Source: JAITVM01 sp031551135 | GTDB lineage: Bacteria; Bacillota; Clostridia; Lachnospirales; JAITVM01 | Assembly: GCA_031551135.1 (NCBI GenBank) | Contig: JAVBOA010000001.1 | Coordinates: forward strand, 28,392-92,391 | Length of the DNA: 64,000 nucleotides | Direction of reading: 5' to 3' | In this document: piece after piece, positions 9,549-19,719 of the stretch | Layout: every line of letters starts with the position of its first letter | Numbering within the stretch: the stretch's first letter is position 1 | Notes under the pieces: generated by a model | What the model was told of the DNA's origin: nothing | The model's input: only the letters and a program-made list of their open reading frames with translations | Databases searched by the model: none | Made by a program: the position numbers and the translations under genes

Positions 9549-12500
9549 TTAACTATTTGTTGTATTATTTGCAGTCGGTGGTGCAGCATCAGTAGTACTT
9601 GCAGTTGGAGCAGTTGCGGCAGTAGTATCCGCTGTGCTGTTAGTAGTTGCGGTTTCTAACAAATCCGAATTAAAGATTGCAGTTTTTGTAGCTGCATCCC
9701 AGCCAACATTGATTCCGAAAGCTGTTCCTAAAGCTCTGAGCGGTAAGAACGAGCGGTTATCTTTTACTTCTGCTTTAACTTTAAGCGGAGTAGCATCCAA
9801 GCTGTACATATTTGTTTTAACTCCATTTATAATCAAATCAGATGAACCTATTTTAAATTGAACAACTTTCGAGCCGTTCAAAATCGTTACTGTTCTTTCT
9901 TCGTTATCCCATTGAACTTGATTTTCCTGCAAACCGAGCGCTTGAGACACGAATCTGACAGGTATCATAGTTGAATTTGAAGCCGCAGAAATATAAGCGG
10001 AAGTATCCATAGTAATAGTTTGAGTATTTGGCTCTTTGCCCAAAATAAGCTGGTTAGAACCGATTGCAACTCGTACGATTGTTGTAAGTGTACCATTATT
10101 AGTACCTTCGGCAGGTGTAACTACATTAAAGAAATTAGTTCCGATACCGTGTACAGAGAATTTCGGTGTAACAGAAGTAATATCTGTGCTGAAGTTTTCT
10201 GCTATTGCAGAGCCTCCGGCAACAATCTTATACGGTCTGTTATTTGTTTCGGCTACGGTTCTGTCAATTTTTACAAATACATTTGAGAACTTGATTGTTC
10301 CCGGATCGCCCACATTATTTCCGTAGCTAGGAACTTCTATAGTAAAGCTGATAGCGCCGGATTTTGTTGTTGGTTTAGTAAATCTCAGTTTCGTACCGGT
10401 ATTCAATTCGGTTTTGAAATCAGGAGCGATTGCAATAGAATCCGAACCCGAAATTTCATCATCGATAAATACTTTAACTTCTTTATCTCTTCTGAGCATA
10501 CCGGACGCTGTTTCGGTTATAAGAATATCCGAAACTTGCTGCCATTGATAACCGATTTTCAAATCTTTAACATCTGCTTTAATCGTGATAGGGCTAACAG
10601 CTTTTGCGATTACAACAGGTTTTGTTTCCTTCAAAATTTCATTTCCGCCTGCTGTAAGAGCAATATCTCCTTCAAAACCGGATTCTACAGATACCCAGAT
10701 ATCCATTTCGAAAGCGGCTGTTTTATCTTTTTGAATTTCTAAATCGCTTAATCTTAATTTTGTTGCAGTAAGCTGAACATAATTAGTTTTATCCGAATTA
10801 GGTGTGTAATCACCGTTTAATTTAAAATTATTATTTGTATGATCAAAATTTTCTTCATTTAAAATAGTAACTTTTCTAAATTTCACACCTTCCGGAAGCG
10901 AAAACTCCGATTCTCTTAAAGCCCACCAAGAAGCTACGATTTTTTCAGAAAATCTAACACGGGCAGTTTTATGGTTAGCGTCAAATTCCGTGCCGGATGT
11001 AGCGGAAGTATAACGTCCGTTTACAAGCGTTGTTACTTTGGAATCTTTAGCGATTTCCATAAGAACGCCCCAGTCTGTTCTAAGACCAATCACAAATTCT
11101 TGTGTAGTGATTCCCGAGCCTTCAATTTTGAGCGAAACACTTTCATCCATCGGAGCGTATTCCTGAGCCATTAATTGAAGTCCGTAAATCTCCAAAATAC
11201 CATTTGTTTGGGTTGTCGGTTTAATACCGATTTTCTCAGTGTCAATTATCAAAACGTCTGTAAGAGTTTTAGTTCCCTCTTTTGCGTAATAAATAAATTT
11301 ATCTGTTCCGTCATTTACCATAACTTGTTTGCCGTTATCGAACTCAAGCGTTCCGCTTGCTCTTACGTATGGATAATAAAATCCATCTCTTGCTTCGGTA
11401 AACTTTTTAGCCGGGTCAGCAAAAGAATAACCATAAGGAGCGTATAAAACAACTTCACCTTCTTGGATAGAGCCTGCTATTTTTTCCTTTACTAAAATAG
11501 GAGGTATATTAAACACATATTTAGAAGTAATTTTTTCTTTTTCAGCTACAGAAGTTTCTGTTTTCGCTTTGAAAGATTCGCCGAACTTCATTGTTGTTTG
11601 AGAAATAACAGTAAGATTTCCTTCAACGCCGATTCCGACTCTTACATCGCCTTCGTTTTCAACTAAACAAACTAGAGGCACAGTTATGATTTTATCAGCA
11701 GCAATGCCTTTTAACAATGTTAAAGTTCCAGTATAATCATCAGACGAAATTTGCATTGCGTAGAACGAATCACCTTGAAATCCTACGTAAGTTCTAATAT
11801 CCGGCAAATAAATACCTTTATCAGGATTGTAAGTAGACATTGTCTCTGCGGCGCTTCCTTTAAAAGGCAAAGCGGCATAATCTTTTAATAATCTTTTTCC
11901 GCCTTCGGAATCTAAATCTTTAGTATAAGTAGGCAAAGTAGAAGCGGATGGATTAGCAGTATAATCTGTAGTATATACCGCTGCATCTGCCGCTGCCAAA
12001 ATAGCTGCATAATCTGCTTTTCCTGTAAAAGCGGCTTTAATTGTTATAGAAGGAACTAATTTCTTCAATTCTGCTCTTAAACTTTCGCTGATAAGGTTGT
12101 TTCTTGCAGAACCAAATTTCAAAACATCTTTAGTTCCCACTGCCAAAGCAGCAACTTCAGTATCTGTTAAATTAGCAGTACCGGTTTCGGTAGTAAGGTT
12201 AGAAGTAGCGAGCAAAAGTTTCGTAATTTCTTGAACCTGTGTCGCCGATAAAGTTATGTCCGTGCGATTGCTTCTAAAAAACCATTTCGCATTTTCCAAA
12301 ACAACTTTAAAAGTAGCACCGGCGTTTTCAGCAGATTTTATTTTAATATTCGCTGAAGTTCCTGAATTATAATGTATTATTTTTTCATTTGAAGCCGGCT
12401 CGTCTTTGCCCGGAAACAAATGCGCAATACCGGTCAATCCGCCGCCTTCTTCAAAAACAACCGTTCCCGGAACGGAAGAAATTGTTCCTTTAGAGAGCGT

Positions 12501-12578
12501 ATTATCGGAAGCAGCCGACAAGGAAATTGTAGGTATAGCCAAAGCGGCAGCCAACAAAATAGCAATTTTTCTTTTCAT
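9549..12578 (-). CDS. Giant secreted stalk-domain surface protein, paralog 3
   Basis: 1009 residues with a signal peptide (MKRKIAILLAAALAI...LSAAS) and start at ATG 12578 after AAGGAGGA. It shares the paralog framework: FLEDAKWFFRSNRTDITLS-type block near residue 100, ASWWALRESEFSLPEGVKF at ~530, ESGFEGDIALTAGGNEIL, and two C-terminal stalk repeats (STMIPVRFVSQALGLQENQV; DNRSFLPLRALGTAFGINVGW). It is more distant from paralogs 1 and 2 and, like paralog 4, ends in a low-complexity Thr/Ala/Asn tail. No catalytic motif is evident. A structural surface role is the best guess. Confidence 0.73.
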   Translation of the reverse strand: MKRKIAILLAAALAIPTISLSAASDNTLSKGTISSVPGTVVFEEGGGLTGIAHLFPGKDEPASNEKIIHYNSGTSANIKIKSAENAGATFKVVLENAKWFFRSNRTDITLSATQVQEITKLLLATSNLTTETGTANLTDTEVAALAVGTKDVLKFGSARNNLISESLRAELKKLVPSITIKAAFTGKADYAAILAAADAAVYTTDYTANPSASTLPTYTKDLDSEGGKRLLKDYAALPFKGSAAETMSTYNPDKGIYLPDIRTYVGFQGDSFYAMQISSDDYTGTLTLLKGIAADKIITVPLVCLVENEGDVRVGIGVEGNLTVISQTTMKFGESFKAKTETSVAEKEKITSKYVFNIPPILVKEKIAGSIQEGEVVLYAPYGYSFADPAKKFTEARDGFYYPYVRASGTLEFDNGKQVMVNDGTDKFIYYAKEGTKTLTDVLIIDTEKIGIKPTTQTNGILEIYGLQLMAQEYAPMDESVSLKIEGSGITTQEFVIGLRTDWGVLMEIAKDSKVTTLVNGRYTSATSGTEFDANHKTARVRFSEKIVASWWALRESEFSLPEGVKFRKVTILNEENFDHTNNNFKLNGDYTPNSDKTNYVQLTATKLRLSDLEIQKDKTAAFEMDIWVSVESGFEGDIALTAGGNEILKETKPVVIAKAVSPITIKADVKDLKIGYQWQQVSDILITETASGMLRRDKEVKVFIDDEISGSDSIAIAPDFKTELNTGTKLRFTKPTTKSGAISFTIEVPSYGNNVGDPGTIKFSNVFVKIDRTVAETNNRPYKIVAGGSAIAENFSTDITSVTPKFSVHGIGTNFFNVVTPAEGTNNGTLTTIVRVAIGSNQLILGKEPNTQTITMDTSAYISAASNSTMIPVRFVSQALGLQENQVQWDNEERTVTILNGSKVVQFKIGSSDLIINGVKTNMYSLDATPLKVKAEVKDNRSFLPLRALGTAFGINVGWDAATKTAIFNSDLLETATTNSTADTTAATAPTASTTDAAPPTANNTTNS

Positions 12579-12964
12579 TAAAATCCTCCTTAATTTTGCG
12601 TGCGAAAAAAACGCACAATTTGACTTTTTTTCACGGGTGCATAAAGAATTTAACGAATTATGTGGAAAAATTAGGTTTAATCCGTTTTACAGAGAGGTGT
12701 ATTATAAATTTTATCTTATGTAGGAATATCTTAACCAACCGGTTTTGAAGCCGAATTTATTATGATTTATACTATTTTATCCAAAGCGGTCAGTTTGCTT
12801 TCATAGAATTTATCGGATATATTTCGGGTATTTTTAGACAAAATACGCTTTGTAATATAAATGAAATAAATATTCGAAATCTTTCGTCCACAGATATTAA
12901 TATTCCTCAAAATTCGACTAAATATTCACTTGATCTTTTAGCGATTTAAGCCATATAAACAAAA

Positions 12965-12990
12965 ACGCCTGCCCGTTTTAGCGGGCAGAC
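12965..12990 (-). terminator. Terminator of surface paralog 4
   Basis: GTCTGCCCGCTAAAACGGGCAGGC on the minus strand with T-runs on both sides, directly downstream of the gene ending at 13003. Confidence 0.9.
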
Positions 12991-13002
12991 TTTTTTTGTT
13001 TA

Positions 13003-16000
13003 TCAGCTGTTTGTTTGATTTGTAGCTGTATTGCTTGTATTTGTTGTATTTGTAGTATTTGTATCTGCGGTTGTATCTGCATTATTTTCGTTTAGCAAAT
13101 ATGCGTTATAGATAGCTGTTTGAGTTGCCGCATCCCAATCAACATCAACGCCCAATGAATAACCTAAAGCTCTGAATGGTAAGAAAGCTCTGTTGTCTTT
13201 GATTTCTGTTTTTACTTTAAGCGGAGTAGCGTCAGGGCTGTACATTGTAGTCGTTACGCCGTTTACGGTGATTTCGGAAGAATCAGCTTTAAATTGAACA
13301 ACTCTTGCTCCGTTGTAAATAGTTACGGTTCTCGCTTCGTTATCCCAGATAATTTGGCTGTCAGGCACGCCGAATGCTTGCGAAACAAATCTTACAGGAA
13401 CCATAGTCGAATTGGATTCTGCCGAAATATACGGCGAAGTATCCATTGTAATAATTGTTGTTGCAGTTTCTCTGCCGACTCTTACTTCATTAGAGCCGAT
13501 TGTTACACGTACAACATTTGAGAAAAGGCTGGACGCATTTGTTGCGGAAGTTACAACGTTAAAGAAATTAGCGCCGATACCTTTTACAACGAACATTGGG
13601 TCTAAAGTAGTAGGTCTTGCTTTGTAGTTAGCAGCAATTGCGTTACCGCCGACTACTATATCATAAGGACGCTTATTGGATTCAGGAACTGTTCTGTCTA
13701 CTTTAATATAAACATTGGAGAATTTAATCGAAGCAGGTTTGCCTTGCGATTGACGCTCGATATTAAACGTAATTTCTCCGTCCTGAACTGAAGGTCTTGA
13801 GAATAATATTTTTGAATCTGTATTTACTTCTGTAATATAATCCGGAGCAAATGCAATAGAATCGCTTCCGCTAATATTATCGTCGATGAAAATATTAACT
13901 GTTGTATCGCGTTTCAACATTCCCGGTGCGGTTTCTGTAATCACAAAGTCCGCAACTTTTTGCCATTGGTATCCGATTTTTACATCCTTAACTTCTGTTT
14001 TAATTGTAACAGGGCTGACTGCCGAAGCAATTTTTACAGGAGTTGTTTCTTTTAATATATCGTTTCCGCCGGCTGTTAATAAAATATCGCCTTCCCAACC
14101 GGATTCGATTGATACCCACATTTCCATTTCGAAAGATGCGGATTTATCTCTCTTGATTTCGATATCAACTAATCTTAATCTGTTCGAGTTCATATCAACA
14201 TATTGATTTCTTGAATTTGACGGTACATAAGTTCCGTTTAATTTATAAGAAGTATTGATATGGTCAATATTTTTCTCGTTGCTGATTTTAACTTGTCTGA
14301 ATTTTACGCCTTGCGGTAAAGTGAACTCAGATTCTCTAAGTCCCCACCAAGAAGCTACTACGTTTTCAGTAAATCTGATTTTTGCAGTTTTGTGGTCTTT
14401 GTCAAAATCAGAAGAACCTGTTCCGGCGAATCTGCCGTTTACTAATTTCGTCGGGTCAGTGATTGATTTAAGCTCAACGCCCCAATCTTTTCTTGTTCCG
14501 ACTTCAAAATCTTGTTCCGTAATACCTGTGCCTTTTACATTAAGGAGAATCTTTTCATCTAACGAAGCTGAATCGTCTGCAATCAAAACAAGGTTTTCAA
14601 CATAAATTGTACCGAATGTTTGAGCAGAAGGTGTTAAATTCAAACCTGTAGAAGCCGCTGTAGAAGCTCCGGTATTTATAATTAAAACACTTTTATCCAC
14701 TACAGTAGAAACTGTACCGTTAGTATTCGTTACTTCTTTAGTACCGTAAGTTATAAAGCGTCCGTCTACAACGTTTTCCATTTTGCTTCTTCCGCCGCCG
14801 AAATATAAATCTCCAAACGAAGAAACAATCGGATAATGTGCGGTTTCGCCTTCAACAGGAGTTACGCGCAGATTAGGGTCAGCGAAAGTATAGCCGTAAG
14901 GCGCTGTGAAAGTAATATTTCCCGGTCTTATCGAGCCTGTGAATTTTTCACGAACTTCAATTCTGTCAAGCGGGAATGTATATTTTGCCGTTACTTTTGT
15001 AACAACAGAAGTATCTGTGTTTGTTCCCGTTGCTACACCAAAGAGCAAAGTATTTGCTGTAATCGAAGTATAGTTTCCGTAATTCGCAATCATTACGCGG
15101 AGGTCGCCGTTTGTTGTTGTTCTGGCAACAATAGGAACATACAAAAACGTAGGAACTGTAGAAATATCGGTCAGCATTGTAACATACGCTTCGGAATCGT
15201 TTGTACCCGAAACTTTCAGAGCATATTGCAGTGTTGTACCGCTCCATCTATAATATGTTTTTGAGCCCGGCATATAAAAGCCTTTTGTCATATCATAAGT
15301 GGAAATCTGCGTTGGTGATGCCGATGTTGCATAAGCGTTGGCAGTTGCGTTAATTCCGGCAACTCTTTGCAAATATTGTCCGCCTTCGCTGTTAAAATCT
15401 TCTGTGGAGGTTGGTATTTCAAGGTCAGTCGCCGCCATGGCTGTAAAGGTAACATCCGTAGTCGGTATCAAAGGAATCGAAGCCGCTTCCGCCAATGTTT
15501 TTCCGTTTAATTTTGCGGCACCTGCGGCGGTCAATGTACCGACAGCAGATGTATTATAAATCATAGGAGCAAGTTCATTTATTTGTTCGGCAGAAAGCAA
15601 AGAGCCTGAAATTGCACCAAATCTTAATATACTAAGAGTATCAGCTGCAGCAAGAACAAATTTTCCGGATGCGTCTAGTTTAGTAGCGGCCGTGTTATCT
15701 CCCATAAACACACTGCCCATAGTATCAACAGTGGCTTTTATAGCAGCAGCGTTTCCGGCTGTTTGGATAGTTGTATTTCTTGTAGCATCAGTTCTGTTGG
15801 ACCTAAAGAAATATTCTGCACCGTCTAAATTAACTTTAAAGACATTGCCTTTATTTACCGCATTTTTTAATTCAATTTGAACAATCGGGCCGTCTGTAGC
15901 GTATTCGATATCTTCATCGTCGTCTGCTTCAACAGTATCGGGAAAGAGCTTTGCAACTCTGTTTCCCAAAGCGCCCTCTTCAAGCAATACGGTCTTTTCT

Positions 16001-16107
16001 CCAACAGCGGCAACTTGTCTGGAAATTGTGTTTTCGGATGCCGCAAAAGCTGATATTGGCGAAAGCGCCATTACCGCCGCCAAAAGACCGGCTATTTTTT
16101 TCTTCAT
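13003..16107 (-). CDS. Giant secreted stalk-domain surface protein, paralog 4
   Basis: 1034 residues, start ATG 16107 after AAGGAGGAAA. The signal peptide (MKKKIAGLLAAVMALSPISA) resembles that of paralogs 1 and 2. The shared framework is intact: LDGAEYFFRSNRTDATRN, ASWWGLRESEFTLPQGVKF, ESGWEGDILLTAGGNDIL, TDSKILFSRPSVQDG, then stalk repeats with STMVPVRFVSQAFGVPDSQI and DNRAFLPFRALGYSLGVDVDW. The tail is Asn/Thr-rich and low-complexity (repeated NTTNT-like units). The N-terminal ~300 residues are Ala/Thr-rich and not alignable by eye to paralogs 1-3. It is the first gene of the four in transcription order, but each has its own terminator, so these are four separate transcription units. Confidence 0.74.
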   Translation of the reverse strand: MKKKIAGLLAAVMALSPISAFAASENTISRQVAAVGEKTVLLEEGALGNRVAKLFPDTVEADDDEDIEYATDGPIVQIELKNAVNKGNVFKVNLDGAEYFFRSNRTDATRNTTIQTAGNAAAIKATVDTMGSVFMGDNTAATKLDASGKFVLAAADTLSILRFGAISGSLLSAEQINELAPMIYNTSAVGTLTAAGAAKLNGKTLAEAASIPLIPTTDVTFTAMAATDLEIPTSTEDFNSEGGQYLQRVAGINATANAYATSASPTQISTYDMTKGFYMPGSKTYYRWSGTTLQYALKVSGTNDSEAYVTMLTDISTVPTFLYVPIVARTTTNGDLRVMIANYGNYTSITANTLLFGVATGTNTDTSVVTKVTAKYTFPLDRIEVREKFTGSIRPGNITFTAPYGYTFADPNLRVTPVEGETAHYPIVSSFGDLYFGGGRSKMENVVDGRFITYGTKEVTNTNGTVSTVVDKSVLIINTGASTAASTGLNLTPSAQTFGTIYVENLVLIADDSASLDEKILLNVKGTGITEQDFEVGTRKDWGVELKSITDPTKLVNGRFAGTGSSDFDKDHKTAKIRFTENVVASWWGLRESEFTLPQGVKFRQVKISNEKNIDHINTSYKLNGTYVPSNSRNQYVDMNSNRLRLVDIEIKRDKSASFEMEMWVSIESGWEGDILLTAGGNDILKETTPVKIASAVSPVTIKTEVKDVKIGYQWQKVADFVITETAPGMLKRDTTVNIFIDDNISGSDSIAFAPDYITEVNTDSKILFSRPSVQDGEITFNIERQSQGKPASIKFSNVYIKVDRTVPESNKRPYDIVVGGNAIAANYKARPTTLDPMFVVKGIGANFFNVVTSATNASSLFSNVVRVTIGSNEVRVGRETATTIITMDTSPYISAESNSTMVPVRFVSQAFGVPDSQIIWDNEARTVTIYNGARVVQFKADSSEITVNGVTTTMYSPDATPLKVKTEIKDNRAFLPFRALGYSLGVDVDWDAATQTAIYNAYLLNENNADTTADTNTTNTTNTSNTATNQTNS

Positions 16108-16323
16108 ATTTTTTCCTCCTTGTTTTTTGAAATCTGTTTTTCAAAACGAAAGTCTGGATTATTCAAGCCATGAATTTTTCGTTTTAAATAAAATTTATAA
16201 AACTTACAAAACTATTATTTGTTCTCAGATAATTTATATTCTTTAAATCATTTTTTGTAATATAACTGAAATAAATATCAAATTTTGCGTATTTTTGAGC
16301 AAAAAAGTATTATGCGCACAAAA

Positions 16324-16352
16324 AAACCGCTTGATTCCTCAAACGGTTCTAA
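16324..16352 (-). terminator. Terminator of pyrG
   Basis: Minus strand: GAACCGTTTGAGGAATCAAGCGGTTTTTTTT, an ACCG(T/C)TTGA stem with a T-run, seven bases after the pyrG stop codon. Confidence 0.85.
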
Positions 16353-16358
16353 AATTTA

Positions 16359-17978
16359 TTAGTTTTCGTTATTTTTTAATTTAAACATTTCCTGAACAAA
16401 AGCTGTGAAAACAGGATGCGGACGGTTCGGTCTGGATTTAAATTCCGGATGGAACTGCACGCCTACAAAAAACGGATGAACATTCTTCGGCAGTTCAAGG
16501 ATTTCAACCAAAACATTATCCGGCGATAAGCCCGATAAAATTAAACCTGCATTTACAAGCTGCTCTCTATATTCATTATTAAATTCAAATCTATGCCTAT
16601 GTCTTTCATAAATCAAATTTTCATGGTAAATAGAACTGCAAATAGTGTTGTCCACAATTTTGCAAGGATAAGCGCCAAGCCTAAGAGTCCCGCCCATATC
16701 TACCAAATCTTTTTGCTCCGGCAATAAATCGATTACAGGGTTTTCCGTTGCAGAGTCAAATTCCGCCGAATAAGCATTTTTAATTTTTGCAACATTCCTT
16801 GCGAATTCAATTACAGCGCATTGCATTCCGAGACAAATTCCCAAAAACGGAATTTTATTTTCCCTTGCGTATTTTATCGCCGTAATCTTTCCTTCGACTC
16901 CGCGTTCGCCAAAACCGCCCGGCACAAGGATTCCATCTACATCACTCAAAAGTGTTTCGGGATTTTCAATTTCTAAATCTTCTGAATTAATGCATTTTAG
17001 TTTGATATCCAGATTCGTGTGAATGCCCGAATGTTTGAGAGCTTCGATAATCGAAAGATATGCGTCCATAAGCTCGACGTATTTTCCGACAATCGCAACT
17101 GTTGCTTCGCCGTTTATGTTTTTCTGGCTTTGAATAATATTTTCCCATTCTTTTAAATCAGGCACAGGACATGCGATTTTTAATTTCCGGCAAACAATCT
17201 GAGCGAATTTTTCTTTTTCCAAATAAATCGGCACTTCATATAATGAATCCAAATCTATATTTTGAACAACACAATCATTTTCCACATTGCAGAAAAGCGA
17301 AAGCTTCTCTTTCATATCTTTGCTCATTTCCTTTTGGGAACGGCAAACAATTATATCCGGCTGTATTCCGATAGACAAAAGTTCTTTTACGGAATGCTGC
17401 GTCGGCTTAGTTTTCATTTCTCCCGATTTTTCTAAATACGGAACGAGCGTCACATGAATATATAAAACATTTTCTTTACCCATTTCCTGAGAAACTTGGC
17501 GAATCGCTTCGATAAACGGTAATGATTCGATGTCTCCGACTGTTCCGCCGATTTCTGTTATAACAATATCCGAGTTCGAAACTTTTCCGGCGCGGTATAT
17601 TTTATCTTTGATTGAATTCGTTATATGAGGAATAACTTGAACAGTCGCTCCGAGATATTCGCCGCGCCTTTCCTTGTTAAGAACCGACCAATATATTTTT
17701 CCGGAGGTAATATTAGAATTCGTTGTCAAATTTTCATCAATAAATCTTTCGTAATGTCCGATATCAAGATCCGTTTCGGCACCGTCTTCTGTAACAAAAA
17801 CCTCTCCGTGCTGAAAAGGGCTCATAGTTCCGGGGTCGATATTGATATACGGGTCAAATTTTTGAATCGTAACTTTATATCCTCTGGCTTTTAAAAGCCT
17901 GCCCAAAGATGCAGCAGTAATACCTTTCCCAAGCCCGGACACAACACCGCCGGTCACAAATATGTATTTTGATTCCAT
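16359..17978 (-). CDS. pyrG: CTP synthase
   Basis: 539 residues, the normal family length. It converts UTP to CTP using ATP and glutamine, the last step of pyrimidine nucleotide synthesis. The N-terminal synthase domain starts KYIFVTGGVVSGLGKGITAA, with the ATP-binding P-loop-like segment and FDPYINIDPGTMSPFQHGEV. The C-terminal class I glutamine amidotransferase has LGICLGMQ (nucleophile Cys) and GVQFHPEF (catalytic His and Glu). A Shine-Dalgarno GGAGG precedes ATG 17978. It is monocistronic, with its own terminator, next to the surface-protein array. No pyrG attenuator was recognised in the upstream region. Confidence 0.97.
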   Translation of the reverse strand: MESKYIFVTGGVVSGLGKGITAASLGRLLKARGYKVTIQKFDPYINIDPGTMSPFQHGEVFVTEDGAETDLDIGHYERFIDENLTTNSNITSGKIYWSVLNKERRGEYLGATVQVIPHITNSIKDKIYRAGKVSNSDIVITEIGGTVGDIESLPFIEAIRQVSQEMGKENVLYIHVTLVPYLEKSGEMKTKPTQHSVKELLSIGIQPDIIVCRSQKEMSKDMKEKLSLFCNVENDCVVQNIDLDSLYEVPIYLEKEKFAQIVCRKLKIACPVPDLKEWENIIQSQKNINGEATVAIVGKYVELMDAYLSIIEALKHSGIHTNLDIKLKCINSEDLEIENPETLLSDVDGILVPGGFGERGVEGKITAIKYARENKIPFLGICLGMQCAVIEFARNVAKIKNAYSAEFDSATENPVIDLLPEQKDLVDMGGTLRLGAYPCKIVDNTICSSIYHENLIYERHRHRFEFNNEYREQLVNAGLILSGLSPDNVLVEILELPKNVHPFFVGVQFHPEFKSRPNRPHPVFTAFVQEMFKLKNNEN

Positions 17979-18257
17979 ATTTATCCTCCAATCAAAACAA
18001 TAAAAGTTTGCTTTATATTTTTTAAATTTGTTTATTTTTCCATGTAAAAATTTATTTAGTTTAATATGCTATTAGTTGCAGATAATATATATGATTTAAT
18101 TTAATATAGAAAACCTATATTAATTTTTTAAATCTACCGATTCTATATTCGGCGTTCAAATTATATTATTGACAAAAGTGGTTTTTTTATTACCACCCAA
18201 GATTTAAAATGCATAGTTCGTTTTAATAAGTAATAAGTATATTATTGCGAAATATTA

Positions 18258-18286
18258 TTGTCAATAAAAGATTTTTGCATTATAAT
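18258..18286 (+). promoter_or_regulatory. Sigma-A promoter of the repeat-bearing stalk protein
   Basis: TTGTCA, 17-nt spacer, TATAAT. This predicts a ~260-nt untranslated leader before the ATG at 18554. The rest of the 575-bp intergenic region (17979-18553) is AT-rich with no gene seen. A short GTGGT/ATTACCAC hairpin lies at ~18179-18197. Confidence 0.6.
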
Positions 18287-18553
18287 GTAATAAGCAAAAT
18301 TTGTTATTTGGGTAAATTTGATATAATAACCGTATTTTCCATTTTTAATAAATTCTTGATTCGGTTTTATTATTTAAATTTGCAGAGCTTTAAATTTTTA
18401 TGAATTAAATTTTGGTGTCTTTTTGCCCTAATAGTGTTTTTTTCTTTTGTAACAATTTTGTTATTGATTTTTAATAGGAAAAATGCCAAAATAGATTAAA
18501 GGGATTACCTTAAGTTTAATTTTAAATTAAATAATATGTGGAGGGATAATTTA

Positions 18554-19672
18554 ATGAAAAGAACAAAAAAAGTTGTTGGTCTTTTGGCTGCAACTGCTTT
18601 GTCAATCGGCGCTTTCACTACAGTTCTTGCTGATGAGACGATTACTTATGTAAAGGTTTATGAAGGCAGCAGTAATGTAAATAAATCTAAAGAAGGAACT
18701 CCTGCCGAAACTACTCAAGAGGTTTATAACGGAAGCAACACTGTTAATAAATCTAAAGACGGCACTCCTGCAGAAAACTTAGAAAAGGTTTACGATGGTT
18801 CTAATACTGTAAATAAATCTAAAGAAGGTACTCCTGCAGAAGATTTAACAAAAGTTTATGATTCATCTAAATCTGTTGGCACTTCTACTCAACAAGAAGC
18901 TGCTAAAATCGATAAATCATACACTGATTTAGCTGTAACATCAAAATATTACTATTCTACAAGCGGAGTTGAACTCGGAACTTATCCTGTTGTAACAGGT
19001 GCTGATAAACTCAATGAAAGAATAGCAAGCGATTTAAATAAATTATATACAGGAGAATTAGTAACCGCTGACTATCCTCCATTTAACGCAACTACAGGAA
19101 AATCTTCTATCGTTCAATATCCTAAAGGAGAATTCTCTGTAAAATTTGATAAACCAGTAAACTTCGGACGTTACGCTTATGTAACTCTTTATGTTGATTA
19201 TCAAGAAGCAACTGCAAAATTAAACCCTGAAACCATAACTCTTACATACTATGTAGATAAAGACGGTATGGTTGAAACAACAAGAGCTATTTATGAAAAA
19301 GCTGTTACTGACGCTAAAAAAGCAGAAGAAGACGCTAAAAAAGCTGCTGAAGCCGCTGCTGCTGCCGCTGAAGAAGAAGCTGCACAAGAAATCGTTCTTG
19401 TTCCTGTCAGAGTTCTTGCAGAAAAACTTGGTTACACAGTTTCTTGGGATGCTGAAGCTAAAGCTGTTGTTGTTTCTAAAGATGACTTCGCTGTATCTTT
19501 TGCAAACGACGTAAACGCATACAAAGTTGGCGATGATGTAATTGAATTAGAAGTTGCTCCTACACTTGTTGACAGTGTAATGCATGTTCCTAATACATTC
19601 TTCTCTAAACTTTTGGATGTTCAACTTGTTTTAAATGAAGACGGAACAGTTTCTTTACCAGAAGCTAAATAA
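18554..19672 (+). CDS. Secreted stalk-domain protein with 22-residue repeats
   Basis: 372 residues from ATG 18554 (GTGGAGGG 8 nt upstream favours it over an ATG at 18536). A signal peptide covers residues 1-26. Then come three tandem 22-residue repeats of the form VYxGSNTVNKSKxGTPAExx with a fourth degenerate start, a ~130-residue globular region (IDKSYTDLAVTSKYYYSTSG...), and an Ala/Glu/Lys helical linker. The C-terminal stalk repeat reads LVPVRVLAEKLGYTVSWDAE...VHVPNTFF-like. DUF3298/PdaC-like similarity of the middle is possible but not certain. Likely exported to the envelope; function unknown. It is transcribed away from pyrG and ends in a strong terminator. Confidence 0.7.
   Translation: MKRTKKVVGLLAATALSIGAFTTVLADETITYVKVYEGSSNVNKSKEGTPAETTQEVYNGSNTVNKSKDGTPAENLEKVYDGSNTVNKSKEGTPAEDLTKVYDSSKSVGTSTQQEAAKIDKSYTDLAVTSKYYYSTSGVELGTYPVVTGADKLNERIASDLNKLYTGELVTADYPPFNATTGKSSIVQYPKGEFSVKFDKPVNFGRYAYVTLYVDYQEATAKLNPETITLTYYVDKDGMVETTRAIYEKAVTDAKKAEEDAKKAAEAAAAAAEEEAAQEIVLVPVRVLAEKLGYTVSWDAEAKAVVVSKDDFAVSFANDVNAYKVGDDVIELEVAPTLVDSVMHVPNTFFSKLLDVQLVLNEDGTVSLPEAK
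18656..18853 (+). repeat. Three 66-bp tandem coding repeats
   Basis: Units at 18656, 18722 and 18788, each 66 bp and in frame, encode VY(E/N/D)GS(S/N)(N/T)VNKSK(E/D)GTPAE plus four variable residues. A partial fourth (VYDSSKSVG) starts at 18854. Many differences between units are silent, so the protein repeat appears to be maintained by selection. Confidence 0.9.
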
Positions 19673-19685
19673 ATATAAAATCAAA

Positions 19686-19711
19686 GCCCGTGGATTTTCC
19701 ACAGGCTTTTT
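19686..19711 (+). terminator. Terminator between the stalk protein and sipL
   Basis: AGCCCGTGGATTTTCCACAGGCT followed by seven T. It can also stop the converging sipL transcript. Confidence 0.9.
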
Positions 19712-19719
19712 TTATTTTT

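Noticed and set aside
9634..15880. Many 60-140 codon ORFs on the plus strand opposite the surface paralogs
   Set aside because: They mirror the third-base pattern of the long minus-strand genes, lack RBSs and are Ser/Arg/Asn-rich antisense artefacts.
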